The notes: a model not told the origin generated them from the letters alone. Shown: positions 43,775 to 53,272, numbered from the stretch's first letter. The stretch: 64,000 nucleotides of DNA from Ideonella sp. (GCA_015075545.1 JABTUC010000004.1:186001-250000); one strand, 5' to 3'. Program-made: numbers and translations.

Positions 43775-44496
43775 GACTCCAGCACCGCGTTGTGGTAGAC
43801 GGCCTGCGTGTCGTCGAGATCTTCGAGCACGTCGAGCAGCTTCTGCATGCGCTGGGCGTCGTCGCCCGCGAGTTCGATCGGGGTCTCGGCGCGCCAGGTG
43901 ACCTCGGCCAGCTCGGGCTTCAAACCCGCCTTGGCCAGCGCCTGCTGCACCGCCTCGAAATCGGACGGCGCGCAGAGCACCTCGATGGCACCGTCGTCGC
44001 CGGTGACGACGTCATCGGCGCCGGCGTCGAGCGCGACCTCCATCACCTTGTCTTCGCTCGCGCCCGGCGCGAACACGAACTGACCGCAGTGCTTGAACTG
44101 GAACGCCACCGAGCCCTCGGTGCCGAGGTTGCCGCCGTGCTTGGAGAACGCATGGCGCACCTCGGCCACCGTGCGCACGCGGTTGTCGGTCATGCAGTCG
44201 ACGATGATGGCCGCGCCGCCGATGCCGTAGCCCTCGTAGCGGATCTCCTCGTACTGCACGCCTTCGAGGTTGCCGGTGGCCTTGTCGATGTTGCGCTTGA
44301 CGGTGTCGGCCGGCAGGTTGACCGCCTTGGCCTTGTCGATCGCCAGCCGCAGCCGCGGGTTGCCCGCCGGGTCACCGCCGCCGGCGCGCGCGGCGACCAT
44401 GATCTCGCGGATCACCCGCGTCCACGCCTTGCCGCGCTTCTCGTCCTGCCGGCCCTTGCGGTGCTGGATGTTGGCCCACTTGGAATGTCCAGCCAT
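43771..44496 (-). CDS. yebC: YebC/TACO1-family translation/transcription factor
   Basis: 241 residues beginning [18 protein letters not shown], the invariant family start, with [19 protein letters not shown] and GPGG-like [11 protein letters not shown]. Family members help translation through proline-rich stretches and some regulate transcription. It leads the nine-gene minus-strand run and is divergent from the HerA-like ATPase. Confidence 0.95.
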   Translation of the reverse strand: MAGHSKWANIQHRKGRQDEKRGKAWTRVIREIMVAARAGGGDPAGNPRLRLAIDKAKAVNLPADTVKRNIDKATGNLEGVQYEEIRYEGYGIGGAAIIVDCMTDNRVRTVAEVRHAFSKHGGNLGTEGSVAFQFKHCGQFVFAPGASEDKVMEVALDAGADDVVTGDDGAIEVLCAPSDFEAVQQALAKAGLKPELAEVTWRAETPIELAGDDAQRMQKLLDVLEDLDDTQAVYHNAVLES

Positions 44497-44571
44497 GCGC
44501 GTGTCCGAGCTACGATGTGCGCGATTTTATTCCGAGGGCCCGACCGCCCTCGTCGACGACGGAGGCGAGAG

Positions 44572-46098
44572 ATGGCCGATCCCATCCTGGTTGCCAAGCA
44601 CGGCGACATCGAGTGTTTCCTGCTGCCTGCGCTGGCCAACCGCCACGGGCTGATCACCGGCGCCACCGGCACCGGCAAGACGATCACGCTGCAGACGATC
44701 GCCGAGAACCTGTCGCGCCGGGGCGTGCCGGTGTTCATGGCCGACGTGAAGGGCGACCTGAGCGGCATCACGCAGACCGGCAAGCTGCCCGACAAGGTGG
44801 CCAAGATCCTGAAGGACCGCGGCCTGGCCGCGCCCGAGCCGACGAGCTGCCCGTCCACGCTGTGGGACGTATTCGGCGAGCAGGGCCACCCGGTGCGCGC
44901 CACCGTCTCCGACATGGGCCCCTTGCTGCTCGGGCGCATGCTCGAACTCAACGACATCCAGGCCGGCGTGCTGCAGCTCGTCTTCAAGATCGCCGACGAC
45001 AACGGCCTGGCGCTGCTCGACATGAAAGACCTGCGCGCGATGCTGCAGCACGTGGGCGACAACGCGAGCCAGTTCACCACCGAGTACGGCAACATCAGCG
45101 CCGCCAGCATCGGCGCCATCCAGCGCGGCCTGCTGCAGATCGAGGAGCAAGGCGGCGACAAGTTCTTCGGCGAGCCGATGCTCAACATCGGCGACTTCAT
45201 GCAGACCGTGCAAGGCAAAGGCGTGGTCAACATCCTCGCCGCCGACAAGCTGCTCAACGCGCCGCGGCTGTACGCCACCTTCCTGCTGTGGATGCTGTCG
45301 GAGCTGTACGAAACGCTGCCCGAGGTGGGCGATCTCGACAAACCCAAGCTGGTGTTCTTCTTCGACGAGGCGCACCTGCTGTTCAAGGACGCCCCCGCCG
45401 CGCTGATCGAGCGCATCGAGCTGGTGGTGCGGCTGGTGCGCAGCAAGGGCGTGGGCGTCTTCTTCGTGACGCAGAACCCGCTGGACGTGCCCGACACCGT
45501 GCTCGGGCAACTCGGCAACCGCGTGCAGCACGCGCTGCGCGCGTTCACGCCACGCGACCAGAAGGCGGTGAAGGCTGCCGCCGAGACGATGCGCGCCAAC
45601 CCGCAGGTGGGCGACATGTCCAAGGCGATCACCGAGCTGGCGGTCGGCGAGGGGCTGGTGAGCTTTCTCGACGAGAAGGGCCGCCCGAGCATCACCGAGC
45701 GCGTGTTCGTGCTGCCGCCGGGCAGCCAGATCGGGCCGATCACGCCCGACCAGCGCAAGGCGTTGATCGCCGGCTCGCTGGTGGCCGGCGTCTACGACAA
45801 GATGGCCGATCGCGAATCGGCCTACGAGAAGCTCAAAGGGCGCGCGGCGGCCAGCAGCGACGCCGCCGCCAATGCCGCGCGCGGTACCGCGCCCGGCGGC
45901 GCACCGGCCGATGACGGCGGCGTGCTCGGCGGCCTGAAAGACGTGCTGTTCGGCTCCACCGGCCCGCGCGGTGGCAAGCGCGAGGGGCTGGCCGAATCGG
46001 CCGCGCGCTCGGCGATGCGTTCGATCGGCTCGACGGTGGGCCGCGAAATCATTCGCGGCGTGCTCGGCGGCATCTTCGGCGGCGGCCGGCGCCGCTGA
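44572..46098 (+). CDS. HerA-like ATPase, DUF853 family (YjgR)
   Basis: The ATG at 44572 has GGAGG upstream and gives 508 residues. Walker A is GATGTGKT at residues 30-37, Walker B is [12 protein letters not shown] near residue 260, and [20 protein letters not shown] provides a sensor-like segment. The C terminus is Gly/Ala-rich and ends IFGGGRRR. Relatives include E. coli YjgR, an uncharacterised HerA/FtsK-type ATPase. No NurA-like nuclease gene is adjacent, so a standard HerA-NurA repair role is not supported here. Confidence 0.9.
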   Translation: MADPILVAKHGDIECFLLPALANRHGLITGATGTGKTITLQTIAENLSRRGVPVFMADVKGDLSGITQTGKLPDKVAKILKDRGLAAPEPTSCPSTLWDVFGEQGHPVRATVSDMGPLLLGRMLELNDIQAGVLQLVFKIADDNGLALLDMKDLRAMLQHVGDNASQFTTEYGNISAASIGAIQRGLLQIEEQGGDKFFGEPMLNIGDFMQTVQGKGVVNILAADKLLNAPRLYATFLLWMLSELYETLPEVGDLDKPKLVFFFDEAHLLFKDAPAALIERIELVVRLVRSKGVGVFFVTQNPLDVPDTVLGQLGNRVQHALRAFTPRDQKAVKAAAETMRANPQVGDMSKAITELAVGEGLVSFLDEKGRPSITERVFVLPPGSQIGPITPDQRKALIAGSLVAGVYDKMADRESAYEKLKGRAAASSDAAANAARGTAPGGAPADDGGVLGGLKDVLFGSTGPRGGKREGLAESAARSAMRSIGSTVGREIIRGVLGGIFGGGRRR

Positions 46099-46147
46099 GG
46101 CACGACGCCAGCGCCCGCAGGGCTTGCGCCTGCCGGCAGCGCCGCGA

Positions 46148-46378
46148 CGCTCAGAAGCTGTGAATGAATCGGCCGCGCCCGAGCGGCGCGGCGCGCGCGC
46201 GCGCGTTGGTTGGCTGTGGGCAGATCAGAGGGCGCGAGCCGATCTAGGCGCAAAGCGCAGCCATATCGCGGGATATGGCGAGCCGCAACGACGACCGCGC
46301 GCGCGGCCCTGGACAGGAAGCTGATCTGCGACTGGCGTGACGAGCGGGTGTGGATGATTCGTTCACAGCTTCTCAGCG
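46148..46378. repeat. MITE-like palindromic element with terminal inverted repeats
   Basis: The outer arms (46148-46183 and 46345-46378) are inverted repeats sharing CGCT-(C/G)-AGAAGCTGTGAA-(T/C)-GAATC and a partly matching continuation. Inside lie CAGATCAG (46221-46228) and CTGATCTG (46321-46328). A central hairpin CCATATC/GATATGG sits at 46261-46278. The 231-bp element codes for nothing recognisable. The right arm runs through the stop codon of the next minus-strand gene. No clear target duplication is visible. Confidence 0.65.
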
Positions 46379-47074
46379 CACGGTGTAGCCGCGCCCTTCG
46401 AGGCACGCGGTCTGCGCGCGCAGGTAGTCGCTGCGCTCGGTCGAGACCGTGGTCTGGCCGGTGGCCGCTGCGGTGGGGTCGTAGCCTGTCTGGCTCGCCG
46501 CCCAGCGATAGCACTCGTACTCGTCGTTGGCCTGCGTCTCGGCGCTCTGGTCCTTGTTCGGGTAGACGTAGGTGCGCGGCACCGTACTGGAGGTCGAGTC
46601 GGGCGCGCCGACGACCGGCGAAGGCACCACGGTGTAGCCGCCGCCGGCGTACTCGCGGTAGTACACGCCGTTGGCGTACCAGTAGCCGATGCCGCCCAGC
46701 GTGACCGCGGTGGCGAATGCCGGCAGCGTGGTGATCACCACGCCCACCGGCGGGCGCACGACGACCCACGAGGCGCCGTACGGCGCATACCAGACGCCGC
46801 CCCAGTAGCCGTAGCGCACGCCGTGGTAAGGCACCCACGCCACGCGAGGCGGCAGGGCGCGCACGTGCCAGCCGGTCACCGGGTAGTAGTGGCGGTGGCC
46901 GTAGGCGCCGTCCCACCACTGGCCACGCGGAACCGGGCCGGGCGCCGGCGCGCGGCTCCAGTGATGGCCGGCCACCGGTGGCGGCCTCTCGTGGCGCTGC
47001 GCCAGCGCCGGCGTGGGGCCGAGGCACGCGATGCACAGCAGCCCCGCCAGGAGGGAAGCTCGATTCGCTTTCAT
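46373..47074 (-). CDS. DUF6515-like secreted Tyr/Gly-rich envelope protein
   Basis: 233 residues with a signal peptide ending near PALAQRHE. The middle is rich in Tyr, Trp, Gly and Val (GWHVRALPPRVAWVPYHG, IGYWYANGVYYREYAGGG), with one hydrophobic stretch. The C-terminal module contains NDEYECYRWAASQTGYDP and ends ACLEGRGYTVR. It is probably periplasmic or outer-membrane-associated; the function is unknown. The same module occurs in the neighbour at 47096-47644. The stop codon lies inside the right arm of the MITE-like element. Confidence 0.75.
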   Translation of the reverse strand: MKANRASLLAGLLCIACLGPTPALAQRHERPPPVAGHHWSRAPAPGPVPRGQWWDGAYGHRHYYPVTGWHVRALPPRVAWVPYHGVRYGYWGGVWYAPYGASWVVVRPPVGVVITTLPAFATAVTLGGIGYWYANGVYYREYAGGGYTVVPSPVVGAPDSTSSTVPRTYVYPNKDQSAETQANDEYECYRWAASQTGYDPTAAATGQTTVSTERSDYLRAQTACLEGRGYTVR

Positions 47075-47095
47075 GGTGTTCTCCGCACGGGCCGA

Positions 47096-47644
47096 TCAAC
47101 CGACCCGGTAGCCGCGCCCGGTCATGCACGCGCCCATCGCACGGTGGAAGTTGTCCAGCGGCACCTGCTGCGCCGCCTGATGCGCCTCGACGCGCCGGGC
47201 GTAGCGCTGTTCGGCCGACTGCACGCGCGCCTCCTGCGCGGCCGCGCCGAGCAGGCCGCCGAAGATCGCGCCGAGCACCAGGCCCTGGCCGGCGTGGCGT
47301 GGCGACGAGAGCGCCGCCCCGGCGATCGCGCCGGTGGCCGCACCCACCGCGGGCTCGGTTCCGTCGCGCATCGCGGCGCGCGGCGGCGGCGGCGGTGCGC
47401 TGCGCACGGGGGTCATGCCGGGATCGACGCCGGTCTCGCGAACCGCCCAGCGATAGCACTCGTAGCGGTCGCGATCCTGCTTGGCCTCGCTTTGCTGCAG
47501 CTCGGGGTAGAAGTACACGGTGCGCTGCGGCGGTGGCGGCAGTGGCGCCGGTGCGTAGGCGCGCGGCGGCGCCACCACGCAACCGCCGAGCAACAGCGCG
47601 AGTGCGGCGCTCACGATGAGCGAGGGCGAGATGCGGCGACTCAT
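47096..47644 (-). CDS. Glycine-zipper lipoprotein
   Basis: The ATG at 47644 gives 182 residues; an upstream ATG at 47659 would add five. The lipobox LLGGC lies near residue 22 in MSRRISPSLIVSAALALLLG-GC. A Pro-rich stretch is followed by DRYECYRWAVRETGVDPG, then a glycine-zipper pair (VGAATGAIAGAA and LVLGAIFGGLLGAAA), and the end ACMTGRGYRVG. Glycine-zipper lipoproteins associate with the outer membrane. It shares modules with the gene downstream and is probably co-transcribed with it (21-base gap). Confidence 0.8.
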   Translation of the reverse strand: MSRRISPSLIVSAALALLLGGCVVAPPRAYAPAPLPPPPQRTVYFYPELQQSEAKQDRDRYECYRWAVRETGVDPGMTPVRSAPPPPPRAAMRDGTEPAVGAATGAIAGAALSSPRHAGQGLVLGAIFGGLLGAAAQEARVQSAEQRYARRVEAHQAAQQVPLDNFHRAMGACMTGRGYRVG

Positions 47645-47881
47645 GATCGGCGTGTCCATATCGTAAGCAACGGCTCAGTGTGCCTCGCCGGAGGACACCT
47701 TCAGCCGGTAAAGGTTTGCAAAGCGCGCCCCGTGGGGTGATTGCCGCCTCGACCCCACTCCACGCCGCAGCGGCGCCGCTTCGCGACAGCCGGCTGCCAC
47801 GCGGCGCATTGCGCTGGCCCGGCCGGGTACCCTCGGCGACGATCGTCGGCATCGAAATTCAGTCCGGATTCAGGAGTCGCC

Positions 47882-48406
47882 ATGCAAGCCCCGCCGCTAT
47901 CGATCGTGATCGTCGAAATCCTGCGCCACACCCCGCCGTGGGTGTGGGCCGTGCTGGTGGCCATCACCGCGCTCGGGCTGTGGCAATGCCGCACTTACGA
48001 CGCGTCGCGCCGCCGGCTGCTGCTGGCACCGATCGCGTTCGCGGCGTACTCGCTGTGGGCCACCTGCAGCGCATTCGGCATCGCCGCCGCTCCGGCGTGG
48101 CTCGCCGGCACGGCGCTCGTGCTGCTGGCCGGCCGCACTTGGCGGCCGTCGCCGGCGGCGGAACCGACCGCCGACGGCCGGATCGTCGTGGCCGGGAGCC
48201 CGCTGCCGCTGCTGCTGATGTGGACGCTGTTCGCGCTGCGCTACGTGGTGGCGGTGATGCTGGTGTTCCACCCGGGCTGGGCGCACGGCGCGGCGATGGT
48301 GGTGGGCATGGCGGCACTGTACGGCGCGCTGTCGGCCGTGTTCGCCGCGCGCGCCTGGGGCGTGCTGCACGCGGCGCGTCCGGCGACGACGATCCAGCGC
48401 GCGTGA
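47882..48406 (+). CDS. DUF6622-like small membrane protein
   Basis: The ATG at 47882 follows GGAG and gives 174 residues. It has about five hydrophobic helices: IVIVEILRHTPPWVWAVLVA, LLLAPIAFAAYSLWATC, AWLAGTALVLLAG and two near the C terminus. No catalytic residues are recognised. The preceding 222 bases form the divergent promoter region with the lipoprotein gene. Function unknown. Confidence 0.75.
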   Translation: MQAPPLSIVIVEILRHTPPWVWAVLVAITALGLWQCRTYDASRRRLLLAPIAFAAYSLWATCSAFGIAAAPAWLAGTALVLLAGRTWRPSPAAEPTADGRIVVAGSPLPLLLMWTLFALRYVVAVMLVFHPGWAHGAAMVVGMAALYGALSAVFAARAWGVLHAARPATTIQRA

Positions 48407-48443
48407 GGCACATCGATACACTGCCGCTTCGGCCGCGCCGTCG

Positions 48444-49673
48444 ATGGATCCGATCGAACGCCAACCCAGCCCGAGCGCACGCGCCAGCGGCATGCCCATG
48501 ACCGCCCGGCCGCCCGCAGCGCCCTGCGCGCCCGGCGAGGAGGCGCAAAGCGCCCAGGGTGCAGCGCAGGGCGCGCCGCTCGCCGCGCAAGCGTCCGCGG
48601 CGTGGCGCGTCCTGTTGTGGCTGTGGCACGAGTTGCGCGTCGGCTTGGCGATCGCCGTGGTCGCCGCGCTGTTCATCAGCACGATGTTTCGCGATCCGTT
48701 TGCACGCACGCTGGTCTACTCGCTGTGCATCTGGCTGAGCATTCAGTTGCTGATCGAGGTCGGCCGCAGCGTCGGTGCAGCGCGGCAGCGGCGAGGCGAA
48801 CGGCCCGGCGCGGCGAGCGGCTCGCGCTGGCCCGGCTGGCACTTCATGGGCCCGTGGTCGGTGGCGGCCGCGGTGGCGGGCTACTTCGTCGGTTCGCTGC
48901 TGGCCGACTGGCTGACCGGCCAGCAGCAGACACGCAACCCGCTGGGCGGCGATCCGCGGCCGCTGGCGCTGATCCTGATGCTCAGCCTGGGCTTCACGCT
49001 GAGCGCGGTCTACTTCTTCTATTCGCGCGGCAGGCTCGCCACGCTGCAGGCCGCGCACGAGGCCGCGCAGCGCAGCGCCGCCGAGGCGCAGCTCAGGCTG
49101 CTGCAGTCGCAGCTCGAGCCGCACATGCTGTTCAACACGCTGGCCAACCTGCGGGTGCTGATCGGCAGCGAACCGGCGCGCGCGCAGGCGATGCTCGACC
49201 GGCTGATCGCCTTTCTGCGCGCGACGCTGGCGGCGTCGCGCAGCGGCACCCACGCGCTGGCCGACGAGTTCGCGCGCATCGACGACTACCTCGCGCTGAT
49301 GGCCGTGCGCATGGGGCCGCGGCTGGCGGTGCGCCTCGAGCTGCCCGAGGCATTGCGCGCGCTGCCGGTGCCCGCGCTGCTGCTGCAGCCGCTGGTGGAG
49401 AACGCGATCCGCCACGGGCTCGAACCGCAGGCGCGCGGCGGGCGCATCGACGTGCGCGCGCGCCGCGATGCCGGCGCGCTGCTGCTCGAGGTGCGCGACA
49501 CCGGCTGCGGTCTGGTGGCCGACACCGTGGCCGGCGGCGGCTTCGGCCTGCAGCAGGTGCGCGAACGGCTGGCCGTGCTGTTCGGCGAGCGCGCCTCGCT
49601 GACCTTGCATGCCGCGGCCGACGACGAAGGCGGCGTGCTGGCGCGCGTGCGCCTGCCGCTGCCCGCCCCATGA
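48444..49673 (+). CDS. LytS-type sensor histidine kinase
   Basis: 409 residues. An Ala/Pro-rich N-terminal tail of about 55 residues precedes roughly four membrane helices. A His-kinase domain with LLQSQLEPHMLFNTLANL near residue 222 holds the phospho-accepting His. The ATPase domain has LLQPLVENAIRHGL, DTGCGL and GGGFGLQQVRERL. It should sense a membrane-linked signal and phosphorylate the LytTR regulator, whose ATG overlaps its stop. Confidence 0.9.
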   Translation: MDPIERQPSPSARASGMPMTARPPAAPCAPGEEAQSAQGAAQGAPLAAQASAAWRVLLWLWHELRVGLAIAVVAALFISTMFRDPFARTLVYSLCIWLSIQLLIEVGRSVGAARQRRGERPGAASGSRWPGWHFMGPWSVAAAVAGYFVGSLLADWLTGQQQTRNPLGGDPRPLALILMLSLGFTLSAVYFFYSRGRLATLQAAHEAAQRSAAEAQLRLLQSQLEPHMLFNTLANLRVLIGSEPARAQAMLDRLIAFLRATLAASRSGTHALADEFARIDDYLALMAVRMGPRLAVRLELPEALRALPVPALLLQPLVENAIRHGLEPQARGGRIDVRARRDAGALLLEVRDTGCGLVADTVAGGGFGLQQVRERLAVLFGERASLTLHAAADDEGGVLARVRLPLPAP

Positions 49674-50458
49674 CCGCGCGCGCGCTGATCGCCGAAGACG
49701 AGCCGCTGCTGCTGCAGGGCCTGCGCGACGATCTGCGCGCGCTGTGGCCCGAGTTGCAGGTGGTGGCCGCCGTTGCCGACGGCGACAGCGCGCTGCAGGC
49801 TGCGCTGGCGCAGCGGCCGCAGGTGTGCTTTCTCGACATCCGCATGCCCGGCGCCAGCGGCCTCGAAGTGGCGCAGGCGCTGGCCGAGGACTGGCCCGAC
49901 GGCGAGGCCTTTCCGCTGCTGGTGTTCGTCACCGCCTACGATCAATACGCGCTCCAGGCCTTCGACGCGCAGGCGGTCGATTACCTGGTCAAACCACTGC
50001 AGCGCGAGCGGCTGGCCGAGTGCGTGCAGCGGCTGCGCGCTCGCCTGGCCGAGCGCACGCCGGCCGACGCGCTGCCGCAGGCGATGGAGCAACTGCGCGG
50101 GTTGCTCGCGGCGGTCGGCCGCGGGTCGGCCGAGCGGCTCGAGGTGATCCAGGCCGCGGTGGGCAACACCGTGCACCTGGTGCCGGTCGACGAGGTCGTC
50201 TACTTCGAGGCGGCCGACAAGTACGTGCGGGTGGTCACCGCGCAGCGCGAGCACCTGATCCGCACCTCGCTGCGCGAGCTGCTGCCACGGCTGGACGCGC
50301 AGCAGTTCTGGCAGGTGCACCGCGGCACCGTGGTGCGCGCACGCTCGATCGCCAGCGCGCAGCGCCACGAGTCGGGCAAGCTGACGCTGACGTTGCGCGA
50401 GCGCCCCGAGCCGCTGACGGTCAGCCGCCTGTACGCGCACCGCTTCAAGGGCCAGTAG
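49670..50458 (+). CDS. LytTR-family response regulator
   Basis: 262 residues. The receiver domain covers about 1-125, with acidic IAEDEPLL, the phospho-acceptor Asp in CFLDIRMPGASGL near residue 55, FVTAYDQYALQAF and the Lys in DYLVKPLQ. The DNA-binding LytTR domain covers about 160-262, with VDEVVYFEAADKYVRVVT and QFWQVHRGTVVRA. It is coupled to the kinase by a four-base overlap. It stops 82 bases before the acyl carrier protein gene, so it is a candidate regulator of the aryl-polyene cluster. Confidence 0.93.
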   Translation: MTARALIAEDEPLLLQGLRDDLRALWPELQVVAAVADGDSALQAALAQRPQVCFLDIRMPGASGLEVAQALAEDWPDGEAFPLLVFVTAYDQYALQAFDAQAVDYLVKPLQRERLAECVQRLRARLAERTPADALPQAMEQLRGLLAAVGRGSAERLEVIQAAVGNTVHLVPVDEVVYFEAADKYVRVVTAQREHLIRTSLRELLPRLDAQQFWQVHRGTVVRARSIASAQRHESGKLTLTLRERPEPLTVSRLYAHRFKGQ

Positions 50459-50498
50459 CGCGCGCCGCGGCGCGCGGCGGCGCTGCGACCCCGACGCC

Positions 50499-50504
50499 TA
50501 CAAT
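50499..50504 (+). promoter_or_regulatory. Possible -10 box before the acyl carrier protein gene
   Basis: TACAAT lies 36 bases before the ATG at 50541, within the only sizable gap upstream of the biosynthetic cluster. No recognisable -35 is present, which would fit an activator-dependent promoter such as a LytTR target. Confidence 0.3.
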
Positions 50505-50540
50505 CCGGCGCAACACAAGCTGTCACCGCCGCCCGTGCCC

Positions 50541-50828
50541 ATGCCCAACGGATCATCCGCGAACCCCGAGCGCTCGCCGCTGGAGTCCGAGCTCGCGACC
50601 ACCCTGGTGCAAGTGCTCAACCTCGACCTCGAGGCCGACGAGATCGACCCGCGCGCGTCGTTGTTCGCCGAAGGGCTGGGGCTCGATTCGATCGACGTGC
50701 TCGAGCTGGCGCTCGAGGTGTCGCAGCGCTACGGCTTCCAGTTGCGCGCCGACGACGAGAACAACCCCACCATCTTCCAGTCGTTGCGCACACTGGCGGC
50801 CCACGTGTCGCAACACCGCACGCGATAG
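50541..50828 (+). CDS. Acyl carrier protein of the aryl-polyene-type cluster
   Basis: The ATG at 50541 gives 95 residues; a GTG at 50535 would add two. The phosphopantetheine site is GLGLDSIDVLELAL, with Ser near residue 50. The surrounding acidic helices are typical of ACPs. It should carry the growing polyene chain for the ketosynthase, ketoreductase and dehydratases encoded downstream. Many aryl-polyene clusters have two ACPs; only one is visible here. Confidence 0.9.
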   Translation: MPNGSSANPERSPLESELATTLVQVLNLDLEADEIDPRASLFAEGLGLDSIDVLELALEVSQRYGFQLRADDENNPTIFQSLRTLAAHVSQHRTR

Positions 50829-50842
50829 GGCCCGGGGGCGCG

Positions 50843-51487
50843 ATGCCGACGAGCTGGCGGTTGATGACGGCCGCCGCGGCACTGACCGCTTATGCGCTGC
50901 TGTCGCACGCGCTGATGGTGTGGGCGGGCGACCAGCCGTGGGCGGTGGCCGCGCTGCTGGCGCCGCTGCTGCTGGCGCTCGGTGCGCTGGCCCTGCAGCA
51001 GCGTCATCTGCCGGCGCTGCTGGCGTGCCTGGCGGCGCTGGCGCTGCTGGCGTGGATCGGCACGTCGGGCCAGGCGCACAGCATCCACCGGCTCTACCTG
51101 CTGCAGCACGCGGGCATCCACTGCGCGCTCGGTTGCGCCTTCGCGCTCACGCTGCGCCGCGGTGCCACGCCGCTCATCACCGTGCTGGCCGCCGCAGCGG
51201 GCGGCACGATGACGCCAGAGCTGGCGCGCTACACGCGGCGCGTGACCGTGCTGTGGGTCGGCTACTTCTTCGCGATGGCGGCGCTGTCGCTCGCGCTGTA
51301 CGCCTGGGCGCCGTGGTGGGTGTGGTCGCTGCTGGCCAACCTGGTGACGCCGTTGGCGGTGGTGGGGCTGTTCGTCGGCGAGTACGCGTTGCGCTACCGG
51401 CTGCACCCGGAGTTCGAGCGCATGACGATGCTGCAGGCGCTGCGCGCGTATCGCCGCCTGTCGCCCAGCGGAGCACGCCGATCATGA
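50843..51487 (+). CDS. COG4648-like integral membrane protein of the aryl-polyene cluster
   Basis: 214 residues with about six hydrophobic helices (LLAPLLLALGALALQQ, LLACLAALALLAWIG, WVGYFFAMAALSLALYAW, SLLANLVTPLAVVGLFVG). The cytosolic segment HPEFERMTMLQALRAYRR ends the protein. Proteins of this group regularly sit in aryl-polyene clusters between the ACP and the AMP-ligase. The role is not established; it may organise the pathway at the membrane. Confidence 0.8.
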   Translation: MPTSWRLMTAAAALTAYALLSHALMVWAGDQPWAVAALLAPLLLALGALALQQRHLPALLACLAALALLAWIGTSGQAHSIHRLYLLQHAGIHCALGCAFALTLRRGATPLITVLAAAAGGTMTPELARYTRRVTVLWVGYFFAMAALSLALYAWAPWWVWSLLANLVTPLAVVGLFVGEYALRYRLHPEFERMTMLQALRAYRRLSPSGARRS

Positions 51488-51542
51488 GCGCGCCGGGCCG
51501 CTTCCGAGCGCGAACCCCGCAGCGCGCAGTGCGGAGGGCCCA

Positions 51543-52949
51543 ATGAGCGCGCGGCCCGCGTTGCACGACGCCACGGCAGGCCTCGCGGCGGACACGTTCG
51601 ACGACGCCGCGCTGGGGCGCACGCTGGCCTGGCGCGATGGCGAGGCGATCACGCTCGCACAGGGGCTGGCCGAGGCCGCCACCTTCGCCGAGCGGTTGCC
51701 TCCTCATGGCCAGCCGGTGAACCTGTGCAGCGACCGCTACCTGTTCACGCTGGCGCTGCTGGCGGCGATGCGGCGCGGCCAGACGAGTCTGATGCCGCCC
51801 AACGCGATGCCGCATACCCTTCGCCAGCTCGACGCAGCCGCCGCGCCGCCGTACGCGCTGATCGACGACCCGGCGCAGGACACCGCGGGCCTGCCTTCGC
51901 TGCTCGTCGAGCGGCCCGCCGGCGCGGCGCGCGGCGCATCGGCCTGGCAGCCGCAGCCGCAGCAATGGGTGGCGTGCCTGCTGACCTCGGGGTCGACCGG
52001 CGAGCCGCAACCGCAGCGCAAGCGCTGGGACGCCATGCGCCGCAGCGTCCGCGCCGAGGCGGCCAGCCTGAGCGCGCTGCTCGGCTGGCCGACGATCGCC
52101 GGGCTGCACCTGGTGGCCACGGTGCCGGCGCAGCACAGCTACGGCTTCGAGTCGTCGGTGTTGCTGGCGCTGCTGGGCGGCGCATCGTTCGACGCTGGCC
52201 GGCCGTTCTACCCCGCCGACATCGCCGACGCGCTGGCCCGCCTGCCGCGGCCGCGCGCGCTGGTGACGACCCCGGTGCACTTGAAAGCGCTGCTGGGGTC
52301 GGGCGCCGCGCTGCCACCGGTGGATCTGGTGCTGTCGGCCACTGCGCCGCTGTCGCCGCAACTGGCACAGCAGGCCGAGGCGCGGCTCGCCGGCCGGCTG
52401 ATCGAGATCTACGGCTGCACCGAGGCTGGCCAGGTGGCCGCGCGCCGCACCACCGCAGGCGACGTCTGGACCACGCTCGAAGGCCTGCGCATCGAGGCGC
52501 ATGGCGGCGGCGACGACGGCGAGCGCTTCGTCGTCAGTGGCGGCCACGTGCTCGAGCCGACCCCGCTGGCCGACCGGCTGCAGTTGCTCGACGCCACGCA
52601 CTTCCGGCTGCTCGGCCGCGCCAACGACGTGATCAACGTGGCGGGCAAGCGCAACTCGCTGGCGCACCTGAACTTCCACCTCAACCGCATCGACGGCGTG
52701 CACGACGGCGTGTTCTGGCTGCCCGACGACGTGCCCGAGGGCGTCGTGCGGCTGGTCGCCTTCGTGGTCGCACCCTCGCTTCGCGCGCGCGAGATCGTGG
52801 CCGCGCTGCGCCCGCGCGTCGAAGCCGCGTTCCTGCCGCGCCGCGTGGTCCACGTCGAGGCGCTGCCGCGCGACGCCACCGGCAAGATCACCGCGCAGGC
52901 GCTGCGCGAGTTCGCGCTGCGCACGCTCGCACGAGCCGGCGGCCACTGA
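51543..52949 (+). CDS. AMP-dependent acyl/aryl ligase of the aryl-polyene cluster
   Basis: 468 residues, shorter than typical 500-600-residue ligases. The adenylate-forming P-loop is TSGSTGEPQPQRK near residue 155, with IEIYGCTEAGQVA and the C-terminal Lys in DATGKITAQAL. It probably activates the aromatic starter acid, such as a hydroxybenzoate or coumarate type, for loading on the ACP. The stop overlaps the next ATG by one base (TGATG). Confidence 0.88.
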   Translation: MSARPALHDATAGLAADTFDDAALGRTLAWRDGEAITLAQGLAEAATFAERLPPHGQPVNLCSDRYLFTLALLAAMRRGQTSLMPPNAMPHTLRQLDAAAAPPYALIDDPAQDTAGLPSLLVERPAGAARGASAWQPQPQQWVACLLTSGSTGEPQPQRKRWDAMRRSVRAEAASLSALLGWPTIAGLHLVATVPAQHSYGFESSVLLALLGGASFDAGRPFYPADIADALARLPRPRALVTTPVHLKALLGSGAALPPVDLVLSATAPLSPQLAQQAEARLAGRLIEIYGCTEAGQVAARRTTAGDVWTTLEGLRIEAHGGGDDGERFVVSGGHVLEPTPLADRLQLLDATHFRLLGRANDVINVAGKRNSLAHLNFHLNRIDGVHDGVFWLPDDVPEGVVRLVAFVVAPSLRAREIVAALRPRVEAAFLPRRVVHVEALPRDATGKITAQALREFALRTLARAGGH

Positions 52950-53272
52950 TGCACGACGATCGCGTGTTCGAGGCGAGTCATCGCGTCGAGGCGGGTCTGC
53001 GTGCCTTCGATGGCCACTTTCCCGATGCCCCGGTGCTGCCCGGCGCCTATCTGCTGGCGATCGTGCTGCAGCAGATCGAGCAGCAGCCCGCGCTGCGCGA
53101 GCGTCTGCGCGCGCCGTGGCGGGTGCAGCAGGTGAAATTCCTGGCACCGGTGGGGCCGGGGCAGACGCTGCTCATCGGCCTGCACGCGCAGCGCGACGCC
53201 ATCGCCTTCAGCGTGCACCACGGATCGACGCTGGTCGCGCGCGGGCAGGTCGACGGCGGCACCGCGCAGTGA
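52949..53272 (+). CDS. Hotdog 3-hydroxyacyl-ACP dehydratase-like protein (ApeI type)
   Basis: 107 residues. The FabA/FabZ-like motif FDGHFPDAPVLPGAYLL places the catalytic-type His at residue 23. The acidic partner of FabZ is not obvious. In aryl-polyene systems two small hotdog proteins act as dehydratases; this is one and the gene at 60884 is the other. Both ends overlap neighbours, with GTGA at the 3' end. Confidence 0.85.
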   Translation: MHDDRVFEASHRVEAGLRAFDGHFPDAPVLPGAYLLAIVLQQIEQQPALRERLRAPWRVQQVKFLAPVGPGQTLLIGLHAQRDAIAFSVHHGSTLVARGQVDGGTAQ

